From the NCBI GenBank assembly GCA_002221445.1, contig NMUI01000181.1, positions 1-34,922 on the forward strand: a DNA stretch of 34,922 nt. The letters are read 5' to 3'. Each line of letters begins with the position of its first letter. Within the stretch, counting starts at the first letter, position 1. The DNA comes from Phenylobacterium zucineum. GTDB lineage: Bacteria > Pseudomonadota > Alphaproteobacteria > Caulobacterales > Caulobacteraceae. Shown one piece after another: positions 18,550 to 26,800 of this stretch. Below the pieces are notes generated by a model. That model was not told the origin of the DNA. It did no database searches and saw only the letters and a list, made by a program, of their open reading frames with translations. A program made the translations under genes and the position numbers.

Positions 18550-18800
18550 TTTAGGTCGAAACCTATCGGGTCGCTTACGCGGCCAAACGGATTTCTTCAG
18601 CGAAGTTATCGTTCGCATTTACATTAATGGCCCGAAACGGTGAGCCACGCCGGAAGAAAGCAACACCTTTACACGTCTGTCGATGCTGATCGGCCCCGCA
18701 CTTTCCGGCGATACCCGGGGGAAGATTGGTGGAGCCGCCGGGAATCGCACCCGGGTCCAGTCCGCTTATTACGTGCGCGTTTATCCTCATAGTCCGGCAA
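18550..18800 (-). ncRNA. ssrA: Two-piece (circularly permuted) tmRNA
   Basis: On the minus strand the gene runs acceptor piece, intervening segment, coding piece. The acceptor piece ends in a T-arm (CCGGG-TGCGATT-CCCGG), then CGGCTCC, A and an encoded CCA finishing at 18727. The coding piece opens with GGGGCCG (18697-18691), which pairs with CGGCTCC (7 bp, one G-U), so the tRNA-Ala-like acceptor stem is formed by two separate strands as in Caulobacter. The tag frame follows at 18616-18575, and a TTCG-capped hairpin TAGGT/ACCTA (18552-18565) lies near the 3' end. The 5' end of the acceptor piece is uncertain; an inverted repeat GTCCGGC/GCCGGAC (18792-18807) lies at or just before it. The ORF at 18575-18790 is this RNA, not a protein gene. 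Confidence 0.92.
18575..18616 (-). other. tmRNA tag reading frame (A)ANDNFAEEIRLAA
   Basis: The resume codon is read as GCG at 18616-18614 and the stop as TAA at 18577-18575. With the alanine carried by the tmRNA, the tag would be AANDNFAEEIRLAA. This is close to the Caulobacter tag (AANDNFAEEFAVAA) and keeps both the SspB-contact start (AAND) and the ClpX-recognised AA end. The resume codon is inferred by comparison with that tag. Confidence 0.85.
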
Positions 18801-18850
18801 GCCGGACGATCCTTATATAGACCTTGTCGTTTGGGATTTGAAGGGGCTCA

Positions 18851-19564
18851 GTGGCAGAGGCAGTAAACCCAGTTGTACTACGGATGATTATCGCGAAACG
18901 ATGGTTTAAAGTGTCTATAAATGGGATGGCTGGCCGCTATAGCGTTAGCTTTGCGGGGAGCCTCAATGCTTGGAATTTTGCCATGGACCATTTTCTCTAT
19001 TCTGTAAGACCCCTGGCGACGGATCTCGCCGCGACCCTGTTTTTCTACCTGATCCTATCGACCACCCACAGCGTGGCCCTAGCGACCACCGTGGGGATCG
19101 CGCTGGGTGTCGGACAGTTCATCTTTATGCGGCTGCGAGGGACTCCTTTGGTTCCCATGCAGTTGACCAGTCTGGCCCTTGTGATCGTCATGGGCGGGTT
19201 GACCCTGATCACCCACGACGCCAGATTTGTTCTGTTTAAGGCCACGGTGGTCTATGTAGCGATTAGCGGCGCTATGCTTGAGCCCGGTTGGATGTACCGC
19301 TATATTCCACCCATTGCCGTAGACCACATACCTCGCCGTCTGGTGGTTGGATTTGGCTATGTTTGGGCGGCCCTGATATTCGGTACAGGCGTTTTGAATT
19401 TATATCTCACTTTCACGGCCAAGCCCGAAACCGTGGCCAAGGTCCTGGCGATATGGGCACCGAGTTCGAAGATTACCCTTTTCCTGATCCAGTTCTTTTT
19501 AATGCGCACCATCGGGCGGCGAAACTATCGCGCTGCGGCCGCCTTGACCGCAGAGCCGAGCTAG
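18851..19564 (+). CDS. yciB: YciB/IspZ-family septation-like membrane protein
   Basis: Polytopic inner-membrane protein of the YciB/IspZ (intracellular septation A) family. Several hydrophobic segments are visible: LATDLAATLFFYLILSTT, VALATTVGIALGVGQFIFM, LTSLALVIVMGGLTLI, VLFKATVVYVAISGAML, and later LVVGFGYVWAALIFGTGVLNLYL. The THDARFVLFKATVVY block is the best family marker. The track starts at a GTG (18851) and gives 237 aa. The ATG at 18983 (MDHFLYSVRP), giving about 193 aa, fits the family length and may be the true start, as the first 44 residues look unrelated. It overlaps the convergent ilvH by 4 nt. Exact role in envelope synthesis unknown. Confidence 0.82.
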   Translation: MAEAVNPVVLRMIIAKRWFKVSINGMAGRYSVSFAGSLNAWNFAMDHFLYSVRPLATDLAATLFFYLILSTTHSVALATTVGIALGVGQFIFMRLRGTPLVPMQLTSLALVIVMGGLTLITHDARFVLFKATVVYVAISGAMLEPGWMYRYIPPIAVDHIPRRLVVGFGYVWAALIFGTGVLNLYLTFTAKPETVAKVLAIWAPSSKITLFLIQFFLMRTIGRRNYRAAAALTAEPS

Positions 19565-20109
19565 ACAGAACCTCCACCCCGGGTAATGGATAGAACGCCG
19601 GTTCGGGATAGTTCTACCAGCCCGAGGGGTCGCATCAGATCCACGAATTTATCGATCTTGCTCGACGCTCCAGTGATCTCAAAAATGAAGCTGTCAATGG
19701 CGGTGTCCAGAACCTTGGCACGGAAGATGTCTCCAATCCGCAGGGCCTCAACACGATCTGCGCCGGTGCCCTTGACCTTGACTAGGGCCAGTTCGCGTTC
19801 CAGCCCATTCGGGTCGCGACTGACATCCTGAACCTGTCGGGTGGCAACCATTTTTTCGAGCTGGGCTTCGATTTGTGCCAGGACTGCGGGGGCACCGCGC
19901 GTCACGATCGTCACCCGGCTGGTGTGCGAGTTTCGATCCGTTTCGGCGACGGTCAGGCTTTCGATATTGTAGCCGCGAGCGGCGAAGAGGCCGACCAGCC
20001 GATGCAGGACACCCGGTTCGTTTTCGACCAGTATAGCGTAGGTGGCCTGTCGATCAGCTTCGTCAGTGTGGGCGAGATCGTAAACAGATGCGGGCTGGGC
20101 GTCGGACAT
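19561..20109 (-). CDS. ilvH: Acetolactate synthase small (regulatory) subunit
   Basis: Regulatory subunit of acetolactate synthase (branched-chain amino acid pathway), which binds valine for feedback control. The N-terminal ACT domain reads ATYAILVENEPGVLHRLVGLFAARGYNIESL; the C-terminal domain contains RELALVKVKG and DSFIFEITGASSKIDKFVDLM. The start at MSDAQPASVYD gives 182 aa with GAGAG upstream. The large subunit ilvB, usually adjacent, lies 8.7 kb away on the same strand. Intact. Confidence 0.95.
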   Translation of the reverse strand: MSDAQPASVYDLAHTDEADRQATYAILVENEPGVLHRLVGLFAARGYNIESLTVAETDRNSHTSRVTIVTRGAPAVLAQIEAQLEKMVATRQVQDVSRDPNGLERELALVKVKGTGADRVEALRIGDIFRAKVLDTAIDSFIFEITGASSKIDKFVDLMRPLGLVELSRTGVLSITRGGGSV

Positions 20110-20200
20110 GGCGCTCTCATTGCGTGGATTGGCGTTGGACCTCTCACATGCGCGCCCCGTGGGCAAGAGGCTGCGATATTCGTCAGATCACGTCCTAATT

Positions 20201-20761
20201 ATGACATATGGGGTGAATCACTATCTTTGGGGCCTTGAACAGAAAGAAAAGAGTTTGGCTGATCTCCCGAAAAAGGTCTCCGGCAACAAGCGCGTCCGTC
20301 GGGCGCAGGTCCGCGGAGCGCCCCTGAGCCAATATGCGGCCTTGCCCTGGCGTCAGACCGCTGAAGGCCGGACTGAGGTGTTGTTGATTTCATCGCGGGA
20401 AACACGCCGGTGGATCATCCCTAAGGGTTGGCCGATGAAGAAATTGCACGCTGCGGACTGTGCGGCCCGCGAGGCGTTTGAAGAGGCTGGTGTCGAAGGC
20501 GATGTCCGCCGGAAAAAGGTCGGCGTCTTTCACTATGATAAGAGCCTGTCAAATGGGCGACTTCAACCGGTTCGAGTCAGCGTTTTTGCCCTTCAGGTGA
20601 GCCGGGAATGTGTGGACTTCCCCGAAAAAGGCCAGCGTGATCGCCTATGGACCACGCCGTTTGAAGCCTCTGTCCTGGTGGACGAACCGGAACTCAAGGC
20701 CCTGTTCTTAGGATTCATGCGGTTTCAGCTTCCGCTTCCAGAAGACCTATCACGGCATTAA
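20201..20761 (+). CDS. NUDIX hydrolase (diphosphoinositol/dinucleotide polyphosphate type)
   Basis: NUDIX-family pyrophosphohydrolase. The core reads RRWIIPKGWPMKK and then AAREAFEEAGV, which holds the REx2EExG metal-binding part of the NUDIX box. The Glu expected after Gx5 is not in its usual position (GWPMKKLH). The IPKGWP opening is typical of DIPP-like NUDIX proteins that cleave diphosphoinositol or diadenosine polyphosphates. The start is uncertain: the track uses an ATG at 20108 that overlaps the ilvH start codon (CATG), while the ATG at 20201 (MTYGVNHYLWGL) leaves room for an ilvH promoter. The 3' end overlaps the next, convergent gene by about 47 nt. Confidence 0.82.
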   Translation: MTYGVNHYLWGLEQKEKSLADLPKKVSGNKRVRRAQVRGAPLSQYAALPWRQTAEGRTEVLLISSRETRRWIIPKGWPMKKLHAADCAAREAFEEAGVEGDVRRKKVGVFHYDKSLSNGRLQPVRVSVFALQVSRECVDFPEKGQRDRLWTTPFEASVLVDEPELKALFLGFMRFQLPLPEDLSRH

Positions 20762-21943
20762 ACAGCTTGGCCATGGCGCGCGGTTTGTAGGGATAGAGGT
20801 CTGGACTATCCATGGAATGAATAATCATCGCCACATCGGCTTCAAACACGAGTAACCGGCCATCCGGCATTTCAGCGCAGTCGATACCGAAATATTCCAG
20901 GTCAATCGCGTTACATAAACTCTCAAAAGCCTTGGCGTGTCTGACGGCGAACCCCTCATCGAACCCGTCCATGAAGGCGGCCTCTTCGGCCCGGCGCTCC
21001 GGCTTTTCGTCCATGCCAGCGTTGAGGTAATGGACCATCCAGTTCTCGGAGACGGCCATGTGACTGATGTAGGGTTTGCCTTTGATAAAGGCGACCCTCT
21101 GCTTCCGGAAAAGGCCATCTGGACCTGAATAGTCAACAAATTGAGTAATATAGAATTTCTCGTCCGGCTTCGTAGCTAAATAGGCCTGCAGGTCCTCAGG
21201 CGCGTCAATTTTCTCCAGATCCTGTCCTGCATGGGAATCCAGAGGGCGAATAATAATTGGGAAGGTCCCGCCATCCAGGAAATAAGACAGGGGGACGCGT
21301 CCCTCGGCTATGGCCCTAACACCGTCGCGGACCATGTGTGCGGTCTCGGGCGAAAGAATTTCCGGAATATCTGCACACAAGTCGCAGACGCCGTCCCGTG
21401 TCAGCCCGGCTATGGTCAGGGCAGACCCATTGATCATCGGCCTTGGCCACCCTGCCGCGATCGGTGCCAGATTCAGCAGAGTCTTATAATTTGAGGTGGA
21501 TTCGCCGATCGCGAAAAAGCCACATCGTGCTCGGGAAGACCTTCAGGTAGGGAGCCCTCAGGCGTTGCATAGACGAAGTAAACCGTCGTGTTCGAATGGC
21601 TGAGTAAAAAATCCAGGGGTGTATTGGCCATGAAATCGCCCTCGGCCACAATCACCAGCACTTTCAGACCGCTGCCATCGCCGTGAATGCGCTTGAATAT
21701 CCGCGTCAAGGACAGGGCCTGATGCTGCACCGCCAGCCCGGTCTCCCGCTGGCCGGTAAGTTGCAACAGCATGGACATATTTAGAAGGGCCCCAGGGTTT
21801 GGAGGATCACCGCTCGCAGTCTCCACAAGGGCGTTCCAAGTGGGATTGAGGTCCTGCTGGTCGAAGATCATCTGAGCGAGAACGGCCAGCCCTGTAATGG
21901 TGCTGATGCCGAGCGCAGCGTCTGATGCGTCGCTGATCCTCAT
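20715..21943 (-). CDS. TPR-like plus ATP-grasp-like protein (one frame break)
   Basis: Two ORFs (21473-21943 and 20715-21437) become one protein of about 410 aa if one T is added to the coding-strand T5 run (A5 at 21514-21518). This restores HDVAFFAIGESTSNYKTLLN and continues to GWPRPMINGSALTI. The N-terminal part has a TPR-like helical stretch (NPGALLNMSMLLQLTGQRETGLAVQHQAL). The second half looks ATP-grasp-like: PIIIRPLDSHAGQDLEKI, FYITQFVDYSGPDGLFRKQRVAFI, DLEYFGIDCAEMPDGRLLVFEAD, the last matching the metal-binding E/D strand. Similar uncharacterised fusions are widespread in alphaproteobacteria. Substrate unknown; peptide or amino-acid ligation would fit the fold. Confidence 0.7.
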
Positions 21944-22129
21944 AGAGGTCGTCCGATCTTGTCTTGAGACAGAGGCGAATTCGTACGCCTAGGTCGTATC
22001 ATGATGGAGGGCTCGCCTACTGCGCAGTCCCGCTGAGGCGATACCTACAGCAACCTTCAATGACGGTTAACGCCATTTTCGCGGGTGGCGATATTTTATG
22101 TCCGAAAGGCGGATGGGGCGAGGGTCGCC

Positions 22130-22732
22130 TCAGACCCGTCGCACCCTCATAGATAGAGGATTGCGGATCATTTCACCCTTCATCACGCCCAGGCCCCCAT
22201 TCGGGGAGAGCGGCAAGGCCATGATTTTTTTGACGGTATCCAACCCCTCAATCACATAACCGAAGCAAGCGAAGCCCTTATTATCGCCTTTTTGACTGGG
22301 ATCGGCGTCCAAATAGCTCTGATCGCCGACACAGATAAAGAAGTCCGACGTCGCGGTGCCGGGTGCCCTGCGACCCATAGAGATTGCGCCATTGGTGTGT
22401 TTTAGCCCGGTTTTTGTGGTGGATTCGTGAGCGATCGGCTTCAGGACGTATCGTGGATCATTCTGCAGACCGCCTTGAACCACCCCGAAGTCGAAATCCT
22501 TGGCCCCTTCGGGACGCGAAGACCGATAAAAGGTCGCGTGGTCCAGAAGTCGCTTGTCGATATAGGCCAGGAAATTGGCCGTGGTAATCGGTGCCTTATC
22601 GGGGCGTAGTTCGAGAACAATATCCCCTAGGCGGGTTGCGATCTGAATCTTGACCGGCCCTGGAGCTGCCCAGGCCTTTCCCGTCGTAAGGATCGCAGCC
22701 CCTGCGCCACTTAAAATTTCCCGTCGGATCAT
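22130..22732 (-). CDS. Exported cyclophilin-type peptidyl-prolyl isomerase
   Basis: 200-aa cyclophilin fold protein accelerating proline isomerisation, probably periplasmic. The N-terminus MIRREILSGAGAAILTTGKAWA is an export signal, possibly Tat type because of the RR pair. The domain shows ITTANFLAYID, FYRSSRPE, VVQGG, GAISMGRRAPGTATSDFFICVG and GFACFGYVIEGLDTV, in the order of bacterial PpiA-type enzymes. It lacks some aromatic residues of the human CypA pocket, as bacterial homologues often do. Intact, monocistronic. Confidence 0.9.
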   Translation of the reverse strand: MIRREILSGAGAAILTTGKAWAAPGPVKIQIATRLGDIVLELRPDKAPITTANFLAYIDKRLLDHATFYRSSRPEGAKDFDFGVVQGGLQNDPRYVLKPIAHESTTKTGLKHTNGAISMGRRAPGTATSDFFICVGDQSYLDADPSQKGDNKGFACFGYVIEGLDTVKKIMALPLSPNGGLGVMKGEMIRNPLSMRVRRV

Positions 22733-22904
22733 GTTCGGCCTGCTAGGTTTAGGGGTTGGTGTCGTTTTGGATTTTCGATTCGGCCACTTAAGTCCTGTCG
22801 GGGATAATTGGTCTCGACATTCAGTTTGCGGTCGCCATGTTTGGCACGACCCATCTAAAGTGCAATCTGTTCAAGTATGGGATCAGTCCTGAACGGAGAC
22901 ATTC

Positions 22905-23600
22905 ATGAGCCGGCTCCACACTGAACGCCATCTGGTTTCCCGAATCGGCCGGCTAAGGGCGGCGGTCCTGGGTGCGAATGACGGGATTGTTTCAACCGCC
23001 AGCCTCATTGTCGGCGTCGCGGCCGCGGCCGGAAAGCCATCTGAAATCCTTATCGCGGGAGTCGCGGGCCTCGTCGCCGGTGCGATGTCCATGGCCGCTG
23101 GCGAGTATGTTTCCGTCAGTTCGCAGTCTGACACAGAGAATGCAGATCTCGCGCGAGAGCGGGCTGAATTGGTGTCTGATCCCGCTGCCGAAGCCCAGGA
23201 GCTGGCTGGGATCTATATGCAGAGAGGGCTTGATGCAGATACGGCGGCCAAGGTCGCTGAACAACTGATGGCGAAAGACGCTCTTGCGGCCCACGCCCAT
23301 GATGAATTGGGCATTTCCGAAATGACCACCGCCCGTCCCATTCAGGCCGCCCTGACTTCGGCCGCCACCTTTACCGCCGGGGCGGCGGCACCGCTCCTGA
23401 TTGCGGCCTTCGCACCCCTTTCGCGAATGACCCCCTTGGTTAGCATCGGGTCTTTGATCTTCCTGGCCGTCCTAGGGGGGATTGGGGCCGCAGCCGGAGG
23501 GGCATCAATATGGAAAGGTGCCCTGCGGGTTACCTTTTGGGGCGCGCTCGCCATGGCGGCCACCGCTGGGATCGGGGCCCTTGTGGGAACTTCGCTATAG
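22905..23600 (+). CDS. VIT1/CCC1-family iron/manganese transporter
   Basis: 231-aa membrane protein of the vacuolar iron transporter family. It opens RAAVLGANDGIVSTASLIVGVAAA, the family signature helix, followed by GVAGLVAGAMSMAAGEYVSVSSQSDTE. A cytosolic segment with many Glu residues (ENADLARERAELVSDPAAEAQEL) is the expected metal-binding region. Three more hydrophobic helices close the protein. In bacteria these export or sequester Fe2+/Mn2+. The ATG at 22905 follows GGAGACATTC. Intact. Confidence 0.92.
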   Translation: MSRLHTERHLVSRIGRLRAAVLGANDGIVSTASLIVGVAAAAGKPSEILIAGVAGLVAGAMSMAAGEYVSVSSQSDTENADLARERAELVSDPAAEAQELAGIYMQRGLDADTAAKVAEQLMAKDALAAHAHDELGISEMTTARPIQAALTSAATFTAGAAAPLLIAAFAPLSRMTPLVSIGSLIFLAVLGGIGAAAGGASIWKGALRVTFWGALAMAATAGIGALVGTSL

Positions 23601-23685
23601 TGGCGCATCTCCGATGTCGGCGATGAGTCTTTGACCAGATCGATCAGTCGGTCGAAAGTAAATAATCAACAGCAGGAGATCTCAA

Positions 23686-24207
23686 ATGGCCATTTCGCTC
23701 TACGATGCCGTCGTCGCAGGTTTCATTCAGTCGCTATCAGGGGTGTCCAACTTCCTTGAAAAGGGCCGCGCACACTGTGAGGCGACCGGCGTCGATGCCA
23801 ATGATCTGGTCGATTACCGGCTCACAACCGACATGCTGCCATTTTCCTTCCAGATCAGTTCGGTGGCGCATCATTCTATCGGGGCGATTACAGGGGTGAA
23901 GGCTGGCCTTTTCACCCCAGGTGCTCCGGTACCGGAGCCGGGTTATGCCGGATTGCAAAAGCTGATTGCCGAGGCACAGGTGGCCCTTGCTGCTCTGACC
24001 CCTGATGAGGTCAATGGGCTGGAAGGGAAGGACATGGTTTTCAAAATCGGCGAAATGCAGATGCCGTTCACAGCAGAAGGCTTCCTGCTGAGTTTTTCCC
24101 TGCCCAACCTGCATTTCCACGCCACGACGGCCTATGACATCTTGCGCCTGAAGGGGGCACCGCTCGGCAAGCGCGACTTCCTTGGCCAGCCCCGGATGAA
24201 GCGTTAG
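23686..24207 (+). CDS. DUF1993 family protein
   Basis: 173-aa soluble protein beginning MAISLYDAVVAGFIQSL, with the family-typical RLTTDMLPFSFQIS and later LPNLHFHATTAYDILRLKGAPLGKRDFLG. DUF1993 belongs to the DinB/YfiT-like four-helix-bundle group; its biochemical role is not established. AGGAGATCTCAA before the ATG is a good RBS. Intact; convergent with the alkylsulfatase-like gene 23 nt away. Confidence 0.88.
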   Translation: MAISLYDAVVAGFIQSLSGVSNFLEKGRAHCEATGVDANDLVDYRLTTDMLPFSFQISSVAHHSIGAITGVKAGLFTPGAPVPEPGYAGLQKLIAEAQVALAALTPDEVNGLEGKDMVFKIGEMQMPFTAEGFLLSFSLPNLHFHATTAYDILRLKGAPLGKRDFLGQPRMKR

Positions 24208-24229
24208 AGTTCGCGCTCCTGGGACGGGT

Positions 24230-26002
24230 CTAGTAGCCAAGGATCGCATTCGCCCGGGTGTCATAGGCATCAAAGGCTGAGAAGAAACCCTCAGCCTGGG
24301 CGGCGGTTCCAGTCACGAGGTCGACCCTGGCCAGGAAGTCTGCCAAGGGTGACTTGCAGGCGAAAAATCGCAACCATGTGTCATAGTCACAGGCCAGCTC
24401 CAGATCAGGTGTCCGGCGGGCCTTGTCGGGATCGCGCAAGAACTCCACCACCCCGCGCCGCAAATGCCAGACATGGCGGGCAGACCGATCAGTGATAGAC
24501 ACTGCCACCACCGTGTCCATGCTCGCACTCTTTTCCGGGTCAATGCGGATGCGAAACTGGTCTAGTGTGTCGGCGGGTTCCGCAATGGCCATGGCTCGGG
24601 GATTGGCAAACTGGAGCAGGGGCGGGTGAATCTCGCCGCGCAGGGCCGAGGCCTGAGTCATGTACCAGCTGCGTATGGTGTGGGCCGGAGTGACTCGGCC
24701 CAGCTGCTCCAGAATGTCTGCCTTGAGGGTGCGTATGGTGCCATCGGCAGGATCAAGTCGGTAGAGATAGTTGATCAGTTGGGCCGCCCAGGCGAATTCC
24801 TGGCGGGCGAAGGCTTCCCGTGTTCGGGTGAGGACAGCCTCGGACCCGCCCATAGCGTCCACAAGGCGCGTGGCCTGATCGGTTGGGGGCAGGGGGTTAA
24901 TGCTCGCCGCATCACCATCGAACCAGCCGAGGGCGTGGTTGAAGAGGTAGGGGCCGAAATGGCTAACCTCGCCATAGATTTCTGCAAGATTCGGCGAGGC
25001 TGCGAGGTGGGCCGGCAGTTTGACGAAGGTCCGCAAGTCTTCCGGTCCCAATCCCAACAGCATTCCGCGTAAGGATTGGTCGAGGATGGCGTTCAGACCG
25101 TCAATGATGTCATCTAGGGTGGACATGGCCTGATCCTGACCGACAATCGCCCGGGCGTGAGTATTGACCAGGGCTTTGGGGTTCAGGTTGCGTATGGTGA
25201 TCAGGGCATCTCGCCATTCCCGGGGGTCCCGGAACTTGGCGGCGCGCAGGGTGTAAACATTCGGAACAAACGGCCAGACGGCATTGTTCAACACAACCCC
25301 GCTCTGAGGCAGATGGACCACCACACAGTCGTCGGAATCAGTTCCATAGCGGGTGAAGAACTCCAGCTCGACCCCGGCTATGGTCATGCGCTCGCCGTCC
25401 GAAACCACCGTATTGACGGGCAGGGCCCCGGACCGGCCGAAGGCTATGTGTGCGCCCGCCGCCGCATTCGGGCCGGATTTTGGGGTGTAGTGATTGAACT
25501 GTTGCAAGGTCCGCGACATTTGCAGGGGGGCGGTCTCGGCAAAAGCGGTGCCTGTACCCCCCATGGCGAGGTTGGCATTCAGGTTGGCGTGGCCGATGAT
25601 TTTCACGCCTGCGCCGTCACCGATCAGGACATCGGTGCCATGGACATAATGGCTGTGGGAATAGATGACCGCGACGATGGGCTTGTCACTGATCGCCCGG
25701 ATCTGAGACAAGAAGCGCACACCATCGGCAATGCTCTCCCCGGTATCGAACAGGATCAGGCCGTCATCACCTTCGATGAGGGTGAGATTCAGAAAGCCGT
25801 CGCCGCCGAAACAGGTGACCTGTGACGAAACCCGGTCAATGGTTGGTTCCAAATAAGAGGTCGCGCCGAACCGCCTCCAGGCTTCTGCATTCGTTACAGC
25901 GCCGTTGTCCAGGGTGGTGAGGGCGACCGGCGCGCCCATATAGATGGTATTGTTCGCAGTCATGTGCCCGCATCTTCCCAGATGATTTTCGAGTGAGGTC
26001 AT
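24230..26002 (-). CDS. Alkylsulfatase-like metallo-beta-lactamase protein with altered metal motif
   Basis: 590-aa intact paralogue of the 16456-18400 enzyme: metallo-beta-lactamase domain (about 60-300), helical dimerisation region (YGEVSHFGPYLFNHALGWFDGDAASINPLPP) and an SCP2-like C-terminal domain. It lacks a signal peptide, so it should be cytoplasmic. The zinc motif reads SHSHYVHGTD (H116, H118, V120, H121) where the family has HSHxDHxGG, so the Asp zinc ligand is Val; the later SHGWPRFG site is NTHARAIVG. Activity or metal content therefore probably differs from classic SdsA1. Start may be 26002 or the ATG at 25963. Divergent from the GST gene. Confidence 0.85.
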   Translation of the reverse strand: MTSLENHLGRCGHMTANNTIYMGAPVALTTLDNGAVTNAEAWRRFGATSYLEPTIDRVSSQVTCFGGDGFLNLTLIEGDDGLILFDTGESIADGVRFLSQIRAISDKPIVAVIYSHSHYVHGTDVLIGDGAGVKIIGHANLNANLAMGGTGTAFAETAPLQMSRTLQQFNHYTPKSGPNAAAGAHIAFGRSGALPVNTVVSDGERMTIAGVELEFFTRYGTDSDDCVVVHLPQSGVVLNNAVWPFVPNVYTLRAAKFRDPREWRDALITIRNLNPKALVNTHARAIVGQDQAMSTLDDIIDGLNAILDQSLRGMLLGLGPEDLRTFVKLPAHLAASPNLAEIYGEVSHFGPYLFNHALGWFDGDAASINPLPPTDQATRLVDAMGGSEAVLTRTREAFARQEFAWAAQLINYLYRLDPADGTIRTLKADILEQLGRVTPAHTIRSWYMTQASALRGEIHPPLLQFANPRAMAIAEPADTLDQFRIRIDPEKSASMDTVVAVSITDRSARHVWHLRRGVVEFLRDPDKARRTPDLELACDYDTWLRFFACKSPLADFLARVDLVTGTAAQAEGFFSAFDAYDTRANAILGY

Positions 26003-26088
26003 ACAAATATATCAGACCTCGCGCCATGACCGGTGATCAGGGTTTTTAGAGCCGCTATCATTCAGGCCGGTTTCAGGGAGCTGGGGTT

Positions 26089-26721
26089 ATGATTCTCATC
26101 GGTCAGTATGATTCACCCTTTGTTCGGCGGGTCGGGATTGCCATGACGCTTTACGGCATGGTGTTTGATCATCAGCCGTGGTCGGCTTTCGGCGATGGCG
26201 AGAAGATCGCCCGCTACAGCCCCCTGCGCCGGGTGCCGACTCTGGTGCTGGATGACAGTGTGGCAATCTCGGACAGCTGGGCGATCATCGACACCCTGGA
26301 TCAGATGGTCGGTCCAGACCGCGCCCTGATCGCCCCCTCGGGTACCGATCGGCGGGAGGCCATGCGGATCATCGCCCTGGCGGCCGGTGCGGCAGATAAG
26401 TCTGTTGCCCTGGTTTATGAGCGTGTCTTGCGGAATGAGGCCCTTGGGATGTGGGTCGCGCGCTGCCGCAGCCAGGTTTCAGGTGCCCTGGACGCTCTCG
26501 AAATCGCCCGCAGCCAGTCCGCCGCATCGTGGTTGTTCGGAGACGGGATTAGTCATGCCGACATCCTGCTGGCGACCTATCTTCGGTTCGCCCGAGAAGC
26601 CCTGCCCGAGGTATTCGATCTGGCCACCCGACCGGCCCTGGCGGCTCACTCGGAGCGGGCCGAGGGGTTAGCGGTGTTCCAAGCGATTTCCCAGCCCTTC
26701 GTGATCAATCCACCGACCTAG
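26089..26721 (+). CDS. Glutathione S-transferase family protein
   Basis: 210-aa GST. The thioredoxin-like N-terminal domain opens MILIGQYDSPFVRRVGIAMTLYG and contains YSPLRRVPTLVLDDSVAISDSWAIIDTLDQ, where VPTL is the cis-Pro site and the S-x-W/S pair contacts glutathione. The helical C-terminal domain ends in SHADILLATYLRFAREALPE. Ser in DSPF is the likely catalytic position. Substrate unassigned. ATG preceded by GGGAGCTGGGG. Intact. Confidence 0.9.
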   Translation: MILIGQYDSPFVRRVGIAMTLYGMVFDHQPWSAFGDGEKIARYSPLRRVPTLVLDDSVAISDSWAIIDTLDQMVGPDRALIAPSGTDRREAMRIIALAAGAADKSVALVYERVLRNEALGMWVARCRSQVSGALDALEIARSQSAASWLFGDGISHADILLATYLRFAREALPEVFDLATRPALAAHSERAEGLAVFQAISQPFVINPPT

Positions 26722-26800
26722 GACTTGCACTGGGCGACAGACGGCTTCAGTTAGGCGATATACAACCTGACTTTCCATTATCTGCAATAGCAGGCGCGCC

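Noticed and set aside
18727-18770. Possible tRNA gene (T-arm plus CCA)
   Set aside because: The 5' half of a tRNA is missing upstream; the acceptor strand pairs with GGGGCCG downstream, as in permuted tmRNA.
18575-18790. 71-aa minus ORF ending ANDNFAEEIRLAA
   Set aside because: It is the two-piece tmRNA: the frame reads through the acceptor T-arm, CCA and intervening segment; only the last 13 codons are the tag.
25157-25825. 222-aa plus ORF
   Set aside because: Antisense of the intact alkylsulfatase-like gene; low-complexity G/D/Q-rich translation with no domain.
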